Below are positions 8,472-16,534 of a stretch of 35,018 nt of DNA, piece by piece. The number at the start of each line of letters is the position of its first letter. Position 1 is the first letter of the stretch. The DNA comes from Rhodoferax sp. OV413 (lineage in GTDB: Bacteria > Pseudomonadota > Gammaproteobacteria > Burkholderiales > Burkholderiaceae_C). Made by a program: the position numbers and the translations under genes. The notes beneath the pieces are model-generated. The model saw nothing but the letters and a program-made list of their open reading frames with translations, was not told where the DNA came from and did not search any database. Location of the stretch: contig CAMAWD010000069.1 of NCBI GenBank assembly GCA_945861785.1, forward strand, positions 1 to 35,018. The letters run 5' to 3'.

Positions 8472-8490
8472 CGCACGCAGTTGCCGTGCG
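8472..8490 (+). terminator. Hairpin between convergent fliA and flgN
   Basis: CGCACG (8472-8477) and CGTGCG (8485-8490) form a perfect 6-bp stem with a 7-base loop, just past the fliA stop codon. No T-run follows on the plus strand, so it is only a possible bidirectional or factor-assisted terminator. Confidence 0.25.
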
Positions 8491-8525
8491 CAAAAACCGT
8501 TGCAAAATCGCAGCGGCCACAGGGT

Positions 8526-8924
8526 TCAGGCTGAAATTCGACCGAACGCGCCGCTGCTGCGCGCCTGTTTTCCGTAAGGGCTCGTGACACTTCCGCAATA
8601 GGTCATGCTGCGGGACGCAGGAATGATGGAATTCAAAGACCGGTCCACGAATGCGCTGCGACGCAGGCATGCCTCCCGTTGCAGGGCAAGTTCCTGACCC
8701 AGACGCCGCAGACGCTGCTGCAAAGCCTGACCGACCTTGCCACCACCCCGCTGCGCCCCTTGCAGAACACCCGACAGCGCCGTGCTTGCATGCTGCATGT
8801 CCACCGCCGAGGCAGCCACACGGTCAGGCTGCCCGTCGAGCAAGGCCGCCGCCAACACCTGGCTGCACCGTTCTGCAGCGGCAAGGAGTTGCAGCAACTG
8901 TTGGTTGTCGGCGCTGGAAACCAT
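8526..8924 (-). CDS. flgN: Flagellar export chaperone FlgN
   Basis: FlgN binds the hook-filament junction proteins FlgK and FlgL in the cytoplasm and hands them to the export gate. The 132-residue product is predicted largely alpha-helical with a long Leu/Gln-rich coiled region (QQLLQLLAAAERCSQVLAAALL, then GKVGQALQQRLRRLGQELALQ). It ends with the Gly/Tyr/Ser tail TYCGSVTSPYGKQARSSGAF seen in betaproteobacterial FlgN proteins. The start at 8924 (MVSSADNQ) is preceded by a G-rich stretch about five bases upstream; the frame is open further upstream but that part overlaps flgM. It lies 28 bases after flgM on the minus strand, the usual flgM-flgN pairing. Confidence 0.85.
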   Translation of the reverse strand: MVSSADNQQLLQLLAAAERCSQVLAAALLDGQPDRVAASAVDMQHASTALSGVLQGAQRGGGKVGQALQQRLRRLGQELALQREACLRRSAFVDRSLNSIIPASRSMTYCGSVTSPYGKQARSSGAFGRISA

Positions 8925-8952
8925 TGCGTACCCCCGGGGGAAGTCGATCGCG

Positions 8953-9261
8953 TCAGCCCTTCGACCGGTCCAGCATTTCGCGCGCATTGGCGAGCAATTT
9001 GTCGGCGATCGCCTCGGCATTGACAACAAAACTCTTTTGTTCGATTGACTGGCGCGCCGCGTTCACCTTGCTGGTATCGATATCGCTGGCGTTGTCGGAC
9101 CGTTCCAGTGCGCGGGTCTGGCTCGACACCGTGACACCAACCCCCGGCGCCTTGCGGTCGCCCTTGCCCACGGGAGCTGCGGACTGCCCTGCCTTGGGCG
9201 TCGCAGACTGCGCAACCTGCCCCAAGGCAGGTGTGTTATCGGGCTGTTGACCAATCTTCAT
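8953..9261 (-). CDS. flgM: Anti-sigma-28 factor FlgM
   Basis: FlgM binds and inhibits FliA until it is exported through the finished hook-basal body. The 102-residue protein begins MKIGQQPD and has a long low-complexity, probably unfolded N-terminal half. The C-terminal sigma-binding half includes DIDTSKVNAARQSIEQKSF, VVNAEAIADKLLANAREML, matching the FlgM helices. The start at 9261 is chosen over an in-frame ATG six codons upstream because AGGGGA precedes it by about six bases and the family begins MKI. A sigma-28 promoter lies 43 bases upstream. Expression from that promoter gives the standard feedback loop in which FliA makes its own inhibitor. Confidence 0.93.
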   Translation of the reverse strand: MKIGQQPDNTPALGQVAQSATPKAGQSAAPVGKGDRKAPGVGVTVSSQTRALERSDNASDIDTSKVNAARQSIEQKSFVVNAEAIADKLLANAREMLDRSKG

Positions 9262-9303
9262 CGCATTCCCCTTGGGCACGTCATTCGAGTCATCCTACGG
9301 TAC

Positions 9304-9330
9304 CTATCGGCCGGGTGGGAAAAAACTTGA
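9304..9330 (-). promoter_or_regulatory. Sigma-28 promoter for flgM-flgN
   Basis: The minus strand reads TCAAGTTT, an 11-base spacer, then GCCGATAG. Each box is one base off the FliA consensus TAAAGTTT-N11-GCCGATAA, and the spacing is exact. Transcription would start near 9297, leaving about 36 bases of leader before flgM. It lies in the 95-base flgA-flgM gap, so flgM-flgN can be transcribed apart from flgA. Confidence 0.85.
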
Positions 9331-9356
9331 GCCATCGACACACTTGATCCGCCCTG

Positions 9357-10097
9357 TCAGAGCTCGACGCGGACCGTTCGTGGATCCACAACTATTCCCG
9401 TAAGTATGCGCCCACCCTCCAAGCGAACCCTTGCCTGCGTTCCGACGACACCTGCCGACAGTGCCTGGCCATCGGTCAGGACAGAGAATCCTGCCCCTAG
9501 GGCAAGTACCCGGACCATCGCACCGGCCTGAAAAACCTGCGATGGCCGGACCATGTTGGCCCGCAAGGGTTGGCCGGTCCCGAGTTGCCGGACGGCAGTC
9601 TGGCCGATCCAGGCCTGCATTTCGGCAAGGACCGGGCTGCTCTCCTGTGCCCAGTCAACCTCTGCCTGCACCGCATCACCAGCGTCCAGCACCTTGCCCG
9701 GTGTGACGTCGCTCTTGACCACCCAGGCCTGGCCAAAGGCCTTCACCTGGACCGGCAGGAAGACGTTCCAGCGGGCCTGCCCGTCAACGCAGCGCAGTCC
9801 CAGACGGGTCTTGCCCCACAGCCGGGTTCCCGGTGGAATGTAGGGCTCCACCTGGCCACACGGTGCAAGGGTGAGGCGGCTGTCGAGCGCACCTACGCTC
9901 ACAACCAACCTCAAAGGTGTCGTGCCCGCGGGCTGGGCAGCCGCAACGGCCTGGTCAAGCCAGGTCTGGGAGTCTTTGAGCAGGATGGCCGAGGTGTCCT
10001 GGGCCAGCGCGCCGAACGACAGCCACAGGCCCAAAAGGGCTGCCGCACTGTGTGCCGGGCCACTGCCACCTGCCTGAATCTTTTGCTGGGTTTTCAA
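9357..10097 (-). CDS. flgA: Flagellar P-ring assembly chaperone FlgA (TTG start)
   Basis: FlgA is a periplasmic chaperone needed to assemble FlgI into the P ring. With the TTG at 10097 as start, the product is 246 residues. It has a signal peptide ending near LGLWLSFGALAQ, a first domain (TWLDQAVAAAQPAG, then LDSRLTLAPCGQVEPY) and the C-terminal SAF/ChapFlgA domain with RQLGTGQPLRANMV and GIVVDPRTVRVEL. TTG is preferred because AGGTG lies five bases before it and the signal peptide follows. The longer frame beginning at 10385 would overlap flgB and adds unrelated Arg-rich sequence. It is divergent from flgB and heads flgA-flgM-flgN. Confidence 0.92.
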   Translation of the reverse strand: MKTQQKIQAGGSGPAHSAAALLGLWLSFGALAQDTSAILLKDSQTWLDQAVAAAQPAGTTPLRLVVSVGALDSRLTLAPCGQVEPYIPPGTRLWGKTRLGLRCVDGQARWNVFLPVQVKAFGQAWVVKSDVTPGKVLDAGDAVQAEVDWAQESSPVLAEMQAWIGQTAVRQLGTGQPLRANMVRPSQVFQAGAMVRVLALGAGFSVLTDGQALSAGVVGTQARVRLEGGRILTGIVVDPRTVRVEL

Positions 10098-10281
10098 TAT
10101 GTCACCTGATGAATAGCCGCACTGGGACTTTAGTCCGCAGCCGCGCCACCAAAGCGCCCAAGTGATGGCGGAAACAACCGCTATTCGACCGATCGGCCGA
10201 CGCAAGCTTTTCCATAATCGTTTCACGCCAAGGGCCCCGTCGGGCGACGGCGATCGACAACCACAGCGGAAGGCTGCCAGC
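10098..10281. promoter_or_regulatory. Divergent flgA/flgB control region
   Basis: Two inverted AATAGC half-sites occur, AATAGCCG (10112-10119) and CCGCTATT (10178-10185). They resemble the AAATAGCG half of the enterobacterial FlhDC box, but they lie 58 bases apart rather than about 11. A palindromic GGACT-TT-AGTCC lies at 10125-10136 and shares GACTTTAGT with the flhB upstream region. CATAAT at 10213-10218 is a possible -10 for flgB with no -35, as expected for an activated promoter. Assignment to FlhDC is inference. Confidence 0.4.
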
Positions 10282-10716
10282 ATGTTTGCACAACTTACCA
10301 GCGGAATGGACATACACGCCAACGCCCTGGTCGTGCGTGCAGAACGCCAGCGCGTCATTGCCAGCAACATCGCCAACGCCGACACACCGGGCTATATGGC
10401 CCGGGACGTCAATTTCAAGGACGCCATGGCCGCTGCGCATGGCGAAAACCGTCTGGCACAAAGCCAGCCCGCAACCGGCAGAATGCCAAGCGGGCATCAC
10501 GCCCACATTCCCGTCGGCCGGCCAGGTGACGGCACGATCGGCGACACCGGTAGCCTGGCCTACACCGCCCAGACACAACCGGCCATGGACAACAACAGTG
10601 TGGACCTGGACCGCGAGCGCGCCAATTTTGTCGACAACGCCGTGCGGTATGAAGCGACCCTGCGTTTCATTAACGGCCATTCCAAAACAATCTTGAGCGC
10701 CATCCAGGGCCAGTAA
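10282..10716 (+). CDS. flgB: Flagellar proximal rod protein FlgB
   Basis: FlgB forms the proximal rod next to the MS ring. The 144-residue product begins MFAQLTSGMDIHANAL and carries the rod/hook N-terminal motif RVIASNIANADTPGYMARDVNF (about 25-46) and a C-terminal helical segment FVDNAVRYEATLRFINGHSKTIL. Both are hallmarks of the axial protein family. The start at 10282 has GGAAGG eight bases upstream. An ORF extension to 10162 is unlike the family and is rejected. It is the first gene of the flgB-L operon. Confidence 0.95.
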   Translation: MFAQLTSGMDIHANALVVRAERQRVIASNIANADTPGYMARDVNFKDAMAAAHGENRLAQSQPATGRMPSGHHAHIPVGRPGDGTIGDTGSLAYTAQTQPAMDNNSVDLDRERANFVDNAVRYEATLRFINGHSKTILSAIQGQ

Positions 10717-10741
10717 GCACAAATCACACAGAGGTACCACC

Positions 10742-11146
10742 ATGTCCATGTTCTCGGTTTTCGGTGTCTCCGGCAGCGCGATCAGCGCGCAGTCGCAGCG
10801 TCTCAACGTGGTTGCCAGCAACCTGGCCAACGCCGACGCGGTGGCAGGCCCGGATGGCAAGGGCTACAAGGCCCGCCAGGTGGTGTTCCAGACCGTGCCC
10901 ATGGGCTCCGACGCCGCTGCAGGCGTCAAGGTCAACGCCATCACGGAAAGCAACGAGCCGATGAAGAAGGTGCACAACCCGACGCACCAGCAGGCCGATG
11001 CACAGGGTTACGTGACGCAGTCCAACGTGAACCCGGTGGAGGAGATGGTCAACATGATCTCTGCCTCGCGCTCCTACCAGAACAACGTCGAGGTCATGAA
11101 CACCGCCAAGACGCTGCTGCTCAAGACACTCCAGATGGGCCAATGA
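10742..11146 (+). CDS. flgC: Flagellar proximal rod protein FlgC
   Basis: FlgC is a rod protein stacked with FlgB and FlgF. The 134-residue product starts MSMFSVFGVSGSAISAQSQR and contains LNVVASNLANADAVAGPDGK and GYKARQVVFQ. The C-terminal signature NVNPVEEMVNMISASRSYQN (about 98-117) is typical of FlgC. AGAGG lies seven bases before the ATG. It is 25 bases after flgB. Confidence 0.96.
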   Translation: MSMFSVFGVSGSAISAQSQRLNVVASNLANADAVAGPDGKGYKARQVVFQTVPMGSDAAAGVKVNAITESNEPMKKVHNPTHQQADAQGYVTQSNVNPVEEMVNMISASRSYQNNVEVMNTAKTLLLKTLQMGQ

Positions 11147-11156
11147 GCCACACACC

Positions 11157-11813
11157 ATGATCACCGCCACCAACAGCTCCATCGCCGCCCTGGCGGCGCA
11201 GTCCCCAACCACCATCGGCGCGTCAACCACGAACGCTGCCGGCGCGGAAGACCGATTCCTCAAGCTGCTGGTCGCCCAGCTCAGCAACCAGGACCCGATG
11301 AACCCGATGGACAACGCCCAGATGACCTCGCAGATGGCGCAGATCAGCACGGTCACGGGTGTACAGCAGGTCAACAAGGCGATCCAGGACCTGGTGGCCC
11401 AGATGGCCTCGACGCAGATGCTGCAGAGCAGCGCGCTGGTTGGACGCAATGTTCTGGTCGACGGCACCAAACTGCCGGTCAAGGATGGCATGGCGGCCGG
11501 CGCCGTCGACTTGGTCGGCGCAGCCGACAGCGTGAAGATCGACATCCTCTCCGCGGGAGGCCAGGTGATCGACACCATCAACCTCGGTGCCCAAACGGCG
11601 GGGCGCCACCTGTTCGACTGGGCTTCCAATGGCCGGACAGCCAACGGCGTGGTGGGCTACCGGGTCACCGCCACCCAAGCCGGCGAGCAAGTCAAGAGCG
11701 CGCAATTGGCACGTGACAGTGTGGACTCGGTCAGCACCGACAACGGTGTCATGAACGTGCAACTGCGAGGGCTCGGCAACCTGACCTACGACAAGGTCCG
11801 CGCCATCCTCTGA
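11157..11813 (+). CDS. flgD: Hook scaffolding protein FlgD
   Basis: FlgD caps the growing hook and is discarded afterwards. The 218-residue product has the conserved N-terminal motif FLKLLVAQLSNQDPMNPMDN (about 33-52) followed by a Gln/Met-rich helix. The C-terminal FlgD Ig-like/tudor region includes VLSAGGQVIDTINLGAQTAG-like sequence (here ILSAGGQVIDTINL) and HLFDWASNGRTANGVVGYRV. It is ten bases after flgC and the length is normal. Confidence 0.96.
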   Translation: MITATNSSIAALAAQSPTTIGASTTNAAGAEDRFLKLLVAQLSNQDPMNPMDNAQMTSQMAQISTVTGVQQVNKAIQDLVAQMASTQMLQSSALVGRNVLVDGTKLPVKDGMAAGAVDLVGAADSVKIDILSAGGQVIDTINLGAQTAGRHLFDWASNGRTANGVVGYRVTATQAGEQVKSAQLARDSVDSVSTDNGVMNVQLRGLGNLTYDKVRAIL

Positions 11814-11860
11814 CCCGCTTTCACGGCGACCCCACTCCGCAATTCACTCAGGAAACACCC

Positions 11861-13081
11861 ATGTCATTCCAAACTGGTCTCTCCGGGCTCAACGCCGCCA
11901 GCCGCAACCTCGACGTCATCGGCAACAACATCGCCAACGCCAATACAACCGGCGCCAAAGTGGCGCGCGTGGAATTTTCGGAAATCGTCGCCGCCTCCAC
12001 CGTCTCGTCGTCCAGCCGGACCGAAGGCATCGGCGTCGAGGTGTCGACGGTGTCGCAGCAGTTCAATCAGGGCTCCATCAACATCACCGGAAACACCCTG
12101 GACCTGGCGATCAACGGCTCCGGCTTCTTTCCGATCACCCAGCCCGATGGAACCTCCGCCTACACCCGGGCCGGCCTCTTCAAACTGGACAAGATCGGCA
12201 ACATCGTGACCAACATCGGCGGCAACCTGATGGGTTACCCGACCACGCCGCTGGGAGTGCCGACCAGCAGCACACTGGTGCCCTTGCAGTTGCCGACCTC
12301 GACACCGATCCCTGCCAATGCAACGACCGCAATCATTGCCGAGTTCAATGTGGATGCGCGCGCAGCGATCTGGAACGCCCCCGTCCCGGCAGTGTCCCTG
12401 ACCACCTACGGCACGTCGTTGACGACCTTCGACTCGCAAGGCTCACCCATCGAGCAACCGCTGTACACGCGCAAGGTCGCCAATGACACCTGGGAGGTTT
12501 TCACCGACCCGACCGACGACACCAGCGCGACCGCCACGCTGGCGGCGACCCTGACGTTCGGCGTCAACGGACAGTTGCTTGGCACGGTGCCTGCAATCCC
12601 GACGGTCGGCATCACCTCGCCCAGCCCGTCCATCGGCGTCTTCCCGGCCGACCTGACATTCAAGAACACGACGCAGTTCGCCACCGCGTTCGCGGTATCC
12701 GATCTGACGCAAGACGGTTATGCACCAGGCGATTTTGTGGCCCTGAGGGTCGCTGACAACGGCATCGTGACCGCCACCTATTCGAATGGCCAGAGCCAGG
12801 CCGCCGGTCAGATCGCGATGGCGGATTTCCGCAATGTCCAGGGCCTGCGACCTTCGGATGGCGGTAGCTGGGTGGAGACCGTGGCGTCTGGTCAACCAGT
12901 GCTGGGCGCCCCCGGCAATGGCAAGTTCGGCGCATTGCGCTCCGGCGCGCTGGAAGAGTCCAACATCGACCTGACCTCCGAGTTGGTCAACATGATGACG
13001 GCGCAACGCACCTACCAGGCCAACGCGCAGACCATCAAGACGCAGGACCAAGTGTTGGCCACGCTGACCAACCTGCGCTGA
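11861..13081 (+). CDS. flgE: Flagellar hook protein FlgE
   Basis: FlgE polymerises into the hook. The 406-residue product begins MSFQTGLSGLNAASRNLDVI and has the axial N-terminal motif GNNIANANTTGAKVARVEF. The central D1/D2 region includes GSGFFPITQPDGTSAYTRAG. The C-terminus, SNIDLTSELVNMMTAQRTYQ followed by ANAQTIKTQDQVLATL, is the usual coiled-coil end of FlgE. AGGAAAC precedes the ATG by about seven bases. The length is in the usual range for the family. Confidence 0.96.
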   Translation: MSFQTGLSGLNAASRNLDVIGNNIANANTTGAKVARVEFSEIVAASTVSSSSRTEGIGVEVSTVSQQFNQGSINITGNTLDLAINGSGFFPITQPDGTSAYTRAGLFKLDKIGNIVTNIGGNLMGYPTTPLGVPTSSTLVPLQLPTSTPIPANATTAIIAEFNVDARAAIWNAPVPAVSLTTYGTSLTTFDSQGSPIEQPLYTRKVANDTWEVFTDPTDDTSATATLAATLTFGVNGQLLGTVPAIPTVGITSPSPSIGVFPADLTFKNTTQFATAFAVSDLTQDGYAPGDFVALRVADNGIVTATYSNGQSQAAGQIAMADFRNVQGLRPSDGGSWVETVASGQPVLGAPGNGKFGALRSGALEESNIDLTSELVNMMTAQRTYQANAQTIKTQDQVLATLTNLR

Positions 13082-13124
13082 CGCGCCACCGCATTTTCGC
13101 CCCGACCTCTGAAACGACCACCCC

Positions 13125-13865
13125 ATGGACCGCCTCATCTACACCGCCATGACCGGCGCCAATGCATCGGCGCAAAGACAGGCCGTTTTGTCCAACAACC
13201 TGGCCAATGCATCCACCAACGGCTTTCGCGCTGAACTCTCCAGCTACCGCGCGGTGCCGCTGCGCGGGGACGGCGCAACCACCCGTGTGTTCGCACTGGA
13301 GGCAACCGCCGGCCACCTGGACACCCCGGGCGCCGCGCAGCGCACTGGCAGAGCGTTGGACGTGATGGCCACGAAAAACGCGTGGTTCGCAGTGCAGGGC
13401 CTGGACGGCACCGAGGCCTACACCCGCAACGGATCGATGGATGTCGCAGCCGACGGCACCTTGATGACCAGCAGTGGCCTGCCGGTATTGTCCGACGGCG
13501 GCGCTCCGGTGGCAGTGCCCGCCAACTCCGAACTCTCGATCGGCCAGGACGGCACGCTCAGCGCACGCGTGCCAGGGCAGAAACCATCGGTGGTCGGGCG
13601 TCTGAAAATGGTCACGCCAACCGCCGAAGACCCGCTCAAGCGCGGTGACGATGGCCTGTTCCGCTCCACCTCGACCGACCCGCTTCCCAACGACGCGCAG
13701 GCCAAGCTGATGGTGGGCGTGCTGGAAGGCTCCAACGTGAATCCGATCGAAACCATGGTCGGCATGATCCAGACCGCACGCCAGTTCGAGCAGCAGATGC
13801 GCCTGATCCAGACCGCCGAATCCAATGACCGCTCCGCGGGCCAGTTGCTGAGCATGCAAGGCTGA
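13125..13865 (+). CDS. flgF: Flagellar rod protein FlgF
   Basis: FlgF is a minor rod protein. The 246-residue product begins MDRLIYTAMTGANASAQRQA, with NNLANASTNGFRAELSSYRA next. A central FAVQGLDGTEAYTRNGSMDV motif follows, then the C-terminal GSNVNPIETMVGMIQTARQF region. It is clearly FlgF rather than FlgG by the MDRLIYxAMTGA start and its position between flgE and flgG. Confidence 0.96.
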   Translation: MDRLIYTAMTGANASAQRQAVLSNNLANASTNGFRAELSSYRAVPLRGDGATTRVFALEATAGHLDTPGAAQRTGRALDVMATKNAWFAVQGLDGTEAYTRNGSMDVAADGTLMTSSGLPVLSDGGAPVAVPANSELSIGQDGTLSARVPGQKPSVVGRLKMVTPTAEDPLKRGDDGLFRSTSTDPLPNDAQAKLMVGVLEGSNVNPIETMVGMIQTARQFEQQMRLIQTAESNDRSAGQLLSMQG

Positions 13866-13909
13866 TCGGCCGCTCCTGAAGCACCCAGTCACCCCACCCG
13901 GAAAACACC

Positions 13910-14692
13910 ATGATCAACTCCCTCTGGATCTCCAAGACAGGCATGGAAGCCCAGCAAATGCAGCTGGACGTGATCTCGCACAACCTGGCCAACGTCTCCA
14001 CCACCGGTTACAAGCGTGCCCACGCGGTGTTCGAAGACCTGATGTACCAGAACCTGCGCCAGGTCGGCGCCAACACCACCGAGCAATCGCAGTTGCCAAC
14101 CGGGCTGCACCTGGGTCTGGGCGTACGCACCGTGGCCACCAGCCGCTCGTTCTCCCAGGGCACGATCCAGCAGACCACCAACCAACTCGACGTCGCCATC
14201 CAGGGCAGCGGCTTCTTCCAGATCACCATGCCCGACGGCACCACCCAGTACACCCGCGACGGCTCGTTCCAGGTCGACAGCCAGGGCCGGGTGGTGACCT
14301 CCAACGGACTGCCGGTTGCCAACGGCGTGACGATACCCGCCAACGCCAAGAACATCTCCATTGCCACCAACGGCACGGTCACCGCGTCCATCCCCGGGGT
14401 CACGACACCCCAGGCGATCGGCACCATCGGGCTGGCCAGTTTCATCAACCCCGCGGGCCTGGAGCCACAGGGACAGAACCTGTTCGCCGAAAGCCCTGCC
14501 TCTGGCCAGCCCAGCACCGGCGTACCGGGTGCCAATGGTCTTGGAACCGTCACCCAGGGGTTCCTGGAATCGTCCAACGTCAACGTGGTGCAGGAGCTGA
14601 TCTCCATGATCCAGACCCAGCGCGCCTATGAGATGAACTCCAAGGCCATCCAGACATCCGACCAGATGCTGCAGAAGCTGGGGCAATTGTGA
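13910..14692 (+). CDS. flgG: Flagellar distal rod protein FlgG
   Basis: FlgG builds the distal rod through the P and L rings. The 260-residue product begins MINSLWISKTGMEAQQMQLD, with SHNLANVSTTGYKRAHAVFE and then FEDLMYQNLRQVGANT, the FlgG-specific segment after the axial motif (about 40-60). The C-terminus has SNVNVVQELISMIQTQRAYE and SDQMLQKLGQL. The stop overlaps the flgH start (TGATG). Confidence 0.97.
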   Translation: MINSLWISKTGMEAQQMQLDVISHNLANVSTTGYKRAHAVFEDLMYQNLRQVGANTTEQSQLPTGLHLGLGVRTVATSRSFSQGTIQQTTNQLDVAIQGSGFFQITMPDGTTQYTRDGSFQVDSQGRVVTSNGLPVANGVTIPANAKNISIATNGTVTASIPGVTTPQAIGTIGLASFINPAGLEPQGQNLFAESPASGQPSTGVPGANGLGTVTQGFLESSNVNVVQELISMIQTQRAYEMNSKAIQTSDQMLQKLGQL

Positions 14693-15384
14693 TGGGCGCG
14701 CTGGCACGACTCAGAACCCGCTGCGGCCCACTCGCACTGGCTGTGTTGTCCGCAGGCTGCGAATCGCTGCCGCAAAAAGTCAGCGTGGATTTCGCGCCGC
14801 TGCCGGTGCACAGACCTGCGCCTGCGACCGCATCGGCGCATGCCCCCACCGGGAGCCTGTTCCAGACTGCCAGTTACCGCCCTGCATTCGAGGACCTGCG
14901 CGCTCGGATGGTGGGCGACACGGTCTCGATCCAGATCACCGAAAACATCACGGCCAGCCAGAAATCATCTTCCACCGCGAACCGCACCACAGCCATGGCT
15001 GGCAGCGTGACAGCATTTCCCTTCGCTTCGGCCAGCCTGCTTCCCAAGCTGACCGTGGGCACCTCGTCCAACAACGATTTTTCGGGTGAAGGCGGCACCG
15101 CCAGTGCCAACACGTTTTCCGGCTCCATCACAGCCACCGTGGTCGAAGTGCTGCCCAACGGCCACCTGGTGGTGGTTGGCGAAAAACAGATCGGCGTGAA
15201 CCAGAACGTCGACGTGCTGCGTTTCTCCGGCACCATCGACCCGCGCGTCGTGCAGCCCGGCTCCATCGTCAGCTCGACCCAGGTCGCCAATGCGCGCATC
15301 GAGTCACGCGGGCGCGGTGCCCAGGCCGAGGCGCAGACCGTCGGCTGGATTTCGCGCTTCTTCATGGCCATGTTGCCGTTCTAA
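14692..15384 (+). CDS. flgH: Flagellar L-ring lipoprotein FlgH
   Basis: FlgH forms the outer-membrane L ring. The 230-residue product has an N-terminal lipoprotein signal with a lipobox-like SAGC ending at Cys23; the -3 residue is Ser rather than the common Leu. The conserved segment SLFQTASYRPAFEDLRARMV, GDTVSIQITENITASQKSSS follows, and then VVVGEKQIGVNQNVDVLRFS and the C-terminal GWISRFFMAMLPF. I prefer the ATG at 14692 over a GTG one codon earlier. It overlaps flgG. Confidence 0.95.
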   Translation: MGALARLRTRCGPLALAVLSAGCESLPQKVSVDFAPLPVHRPAPATASAHAPTGSLFQTASYRPAFEDLRARMVGDTVSIQITENITASQKSSSTANRTTAMAGSVTAFPFASASLLPKLTVGTSSNNDFSGEGGTASANTFSGSITATVVEVLPNGHLVVVGEKQIGVNQNVDVLRFSGTIDPRVVQPGSIVSSTQVANARIESRGRGAQAEAQTVGWISRFFMAMLPF

Positions 15385-15394
15385 GGCCCACACC

Positions 15395-16534
15395 ATGCGG
15401 CCCAATTCCCGACACCCCACCTGCCTGGCACGCTGCCTGCTGCTTGCAGTGCTGGCCGCCGGACTGCTCGCAGCACCGGCATGGGCAGCCCGCATCAAGG
15501 AGATTGCCGCCATCGAAGGTGTGCGAAGCAACCAGTTGACCGGTTTCGGGCTGGTGGTCGGCCTGGACGGCACCGGTGACCAGACGACACAGATGCCCTA
15601 CACCTCCCAGGGCCTGAGCAACTACCTGCAGCAACTCGGCATCACGCTGCCGGCCGCCACGGCGGCGTCGCTGCAGCTGAAAAACGTGGCTGCGGTGCTG
15701 GTCACCACGCAGCTTCCCGCTTTTGCCCGCCCGGGGCAGACGCTGGACGTCAACGTGTCATCGCTCGGCAACTCCAAATCGCTCAAGGGCGGAATGTTGA
15801 TCAGCACGCCGCTGCGCGGCGTAGACGGTGAGATCTACGCGCTGGCCCAGGGCAACCTGATCGTCGCTGGCGCCGGCGCGGCGGCCGGCGGCAGCAAGGT
15901 TCAGATCAACCACCTCAGTGCCGGTCGCATTCCCGCTGGCGCACAGGTGGAGCGCTCGGTGCCCACCCCGCTGGCAGAGGGCGACACGTTCCGGCTGGGC
16001 CTGGAGGCCTCGGATTTCCAGACCGCACGGCGCGTGGCCCAGGCCATCAACAAGCGTTTCGGCGACGGCTCCGCGCAGGCGCTGGACGGCCGCACGGTGC
16101 AGGTCCGCGCGCCGATGGAGCCCAACGCACGCGTCACCTTCATCGCCGAAATGGAAGAACTGGCGCTGGAATCGTCGGTGCCCGCAGCCAAGGTGGTGAT
16201 CAATTCCCGTACCGGTTCGATCGTGCTCAACCAGGCAGTCACGCTGGGCCCATGCGCCATCGCGCACGGCAATTTGTCGGTCAGCATCAGCTCCACGCCA
16301 GTGATCAGCCAGCCCTCAGCGTTGTCCACCGGCGGCCAGACCGTTGTGACGGAAAAAGTCAACATCCAGATCAAGCAGGAACCCGGCATCCTGATCCAGC
16401 TCCCTGGTGCAGCCCAACTGGCCGATGTGGTGCGGGCGCTGAATGCGCTGGGCGCGACGCCACAGGACCTGCTGGCGATCCTTCAGGCGATCAAGGCAGC
16501 AGGCGCTCTGAACGCAGAGCTGGAGGTAATCTAG
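15395..16534 (+). CDS. flgI: Flagellar P-ring protein FlgI
   Basis: FlgI forms the periplasmic P ring with help from FlgA. The 379-residue precursor has a signal peptide ending in AAGLLAAPAWA. The mature protein begins ARIKEIAAIEGVRSNQLTGF, with GLVVGLDGTGDQTTQMPYTS next, which is very conserved in the family. The C-terminal region has ADVVRALNALGATPQDLLAI and LQAIKAAGALNAELEVI. The ATG at 15395 is chosen because it starts the signal peptide; the open frame extends upstream into flgH without similarity. Confidence 0.96.
   Translation: MRPNSRHPTCLARCLLLAVLAAGLLAAPAWAARIKEIAAIEGVRSNQLTGFGLVVGLDGTGDQTTQMPYTSQGLSNYLQQLGITLPAATAASLQLKNVAAVLVTTQLPAFARPGQTLDVNVSSLGNSKSLKGGMLISTPLRGVDGEIYALAQGNLIVAGAGAAAGGSKVQINHLSAGRIPAGAQVERSVPTPLAEGDTFRLGLEASDFQTARRVAQAINKRFGDGSAQALDGRTVQVRAPMEPNARVTFIAEMEELALESSVPAAKVVINSRTGSIVLNQAVTLGPCAIAHGNLSVSISSTPVISQPSALSTGGQTVVTEKVNIQIKQEPGILIQLPGAAQLADVVRALNALGATPQDLLAILQAIKAAGALNAELEVI

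Noticed and set aside
10162-10281. N-terminal extension of flgB to 10162
   Set aside because: It lacks family similarity, runs through the divergent control region, and the ATG at 10282 has a good ribosome binding site.
10098-10385. N-terminal extension of flgA to 10385
   Set aside because: It overlaps the flgB start and adds an Arg-rich segment; the TTG at 10097 has a Shine-Dalgarno and begins the signal peptide.
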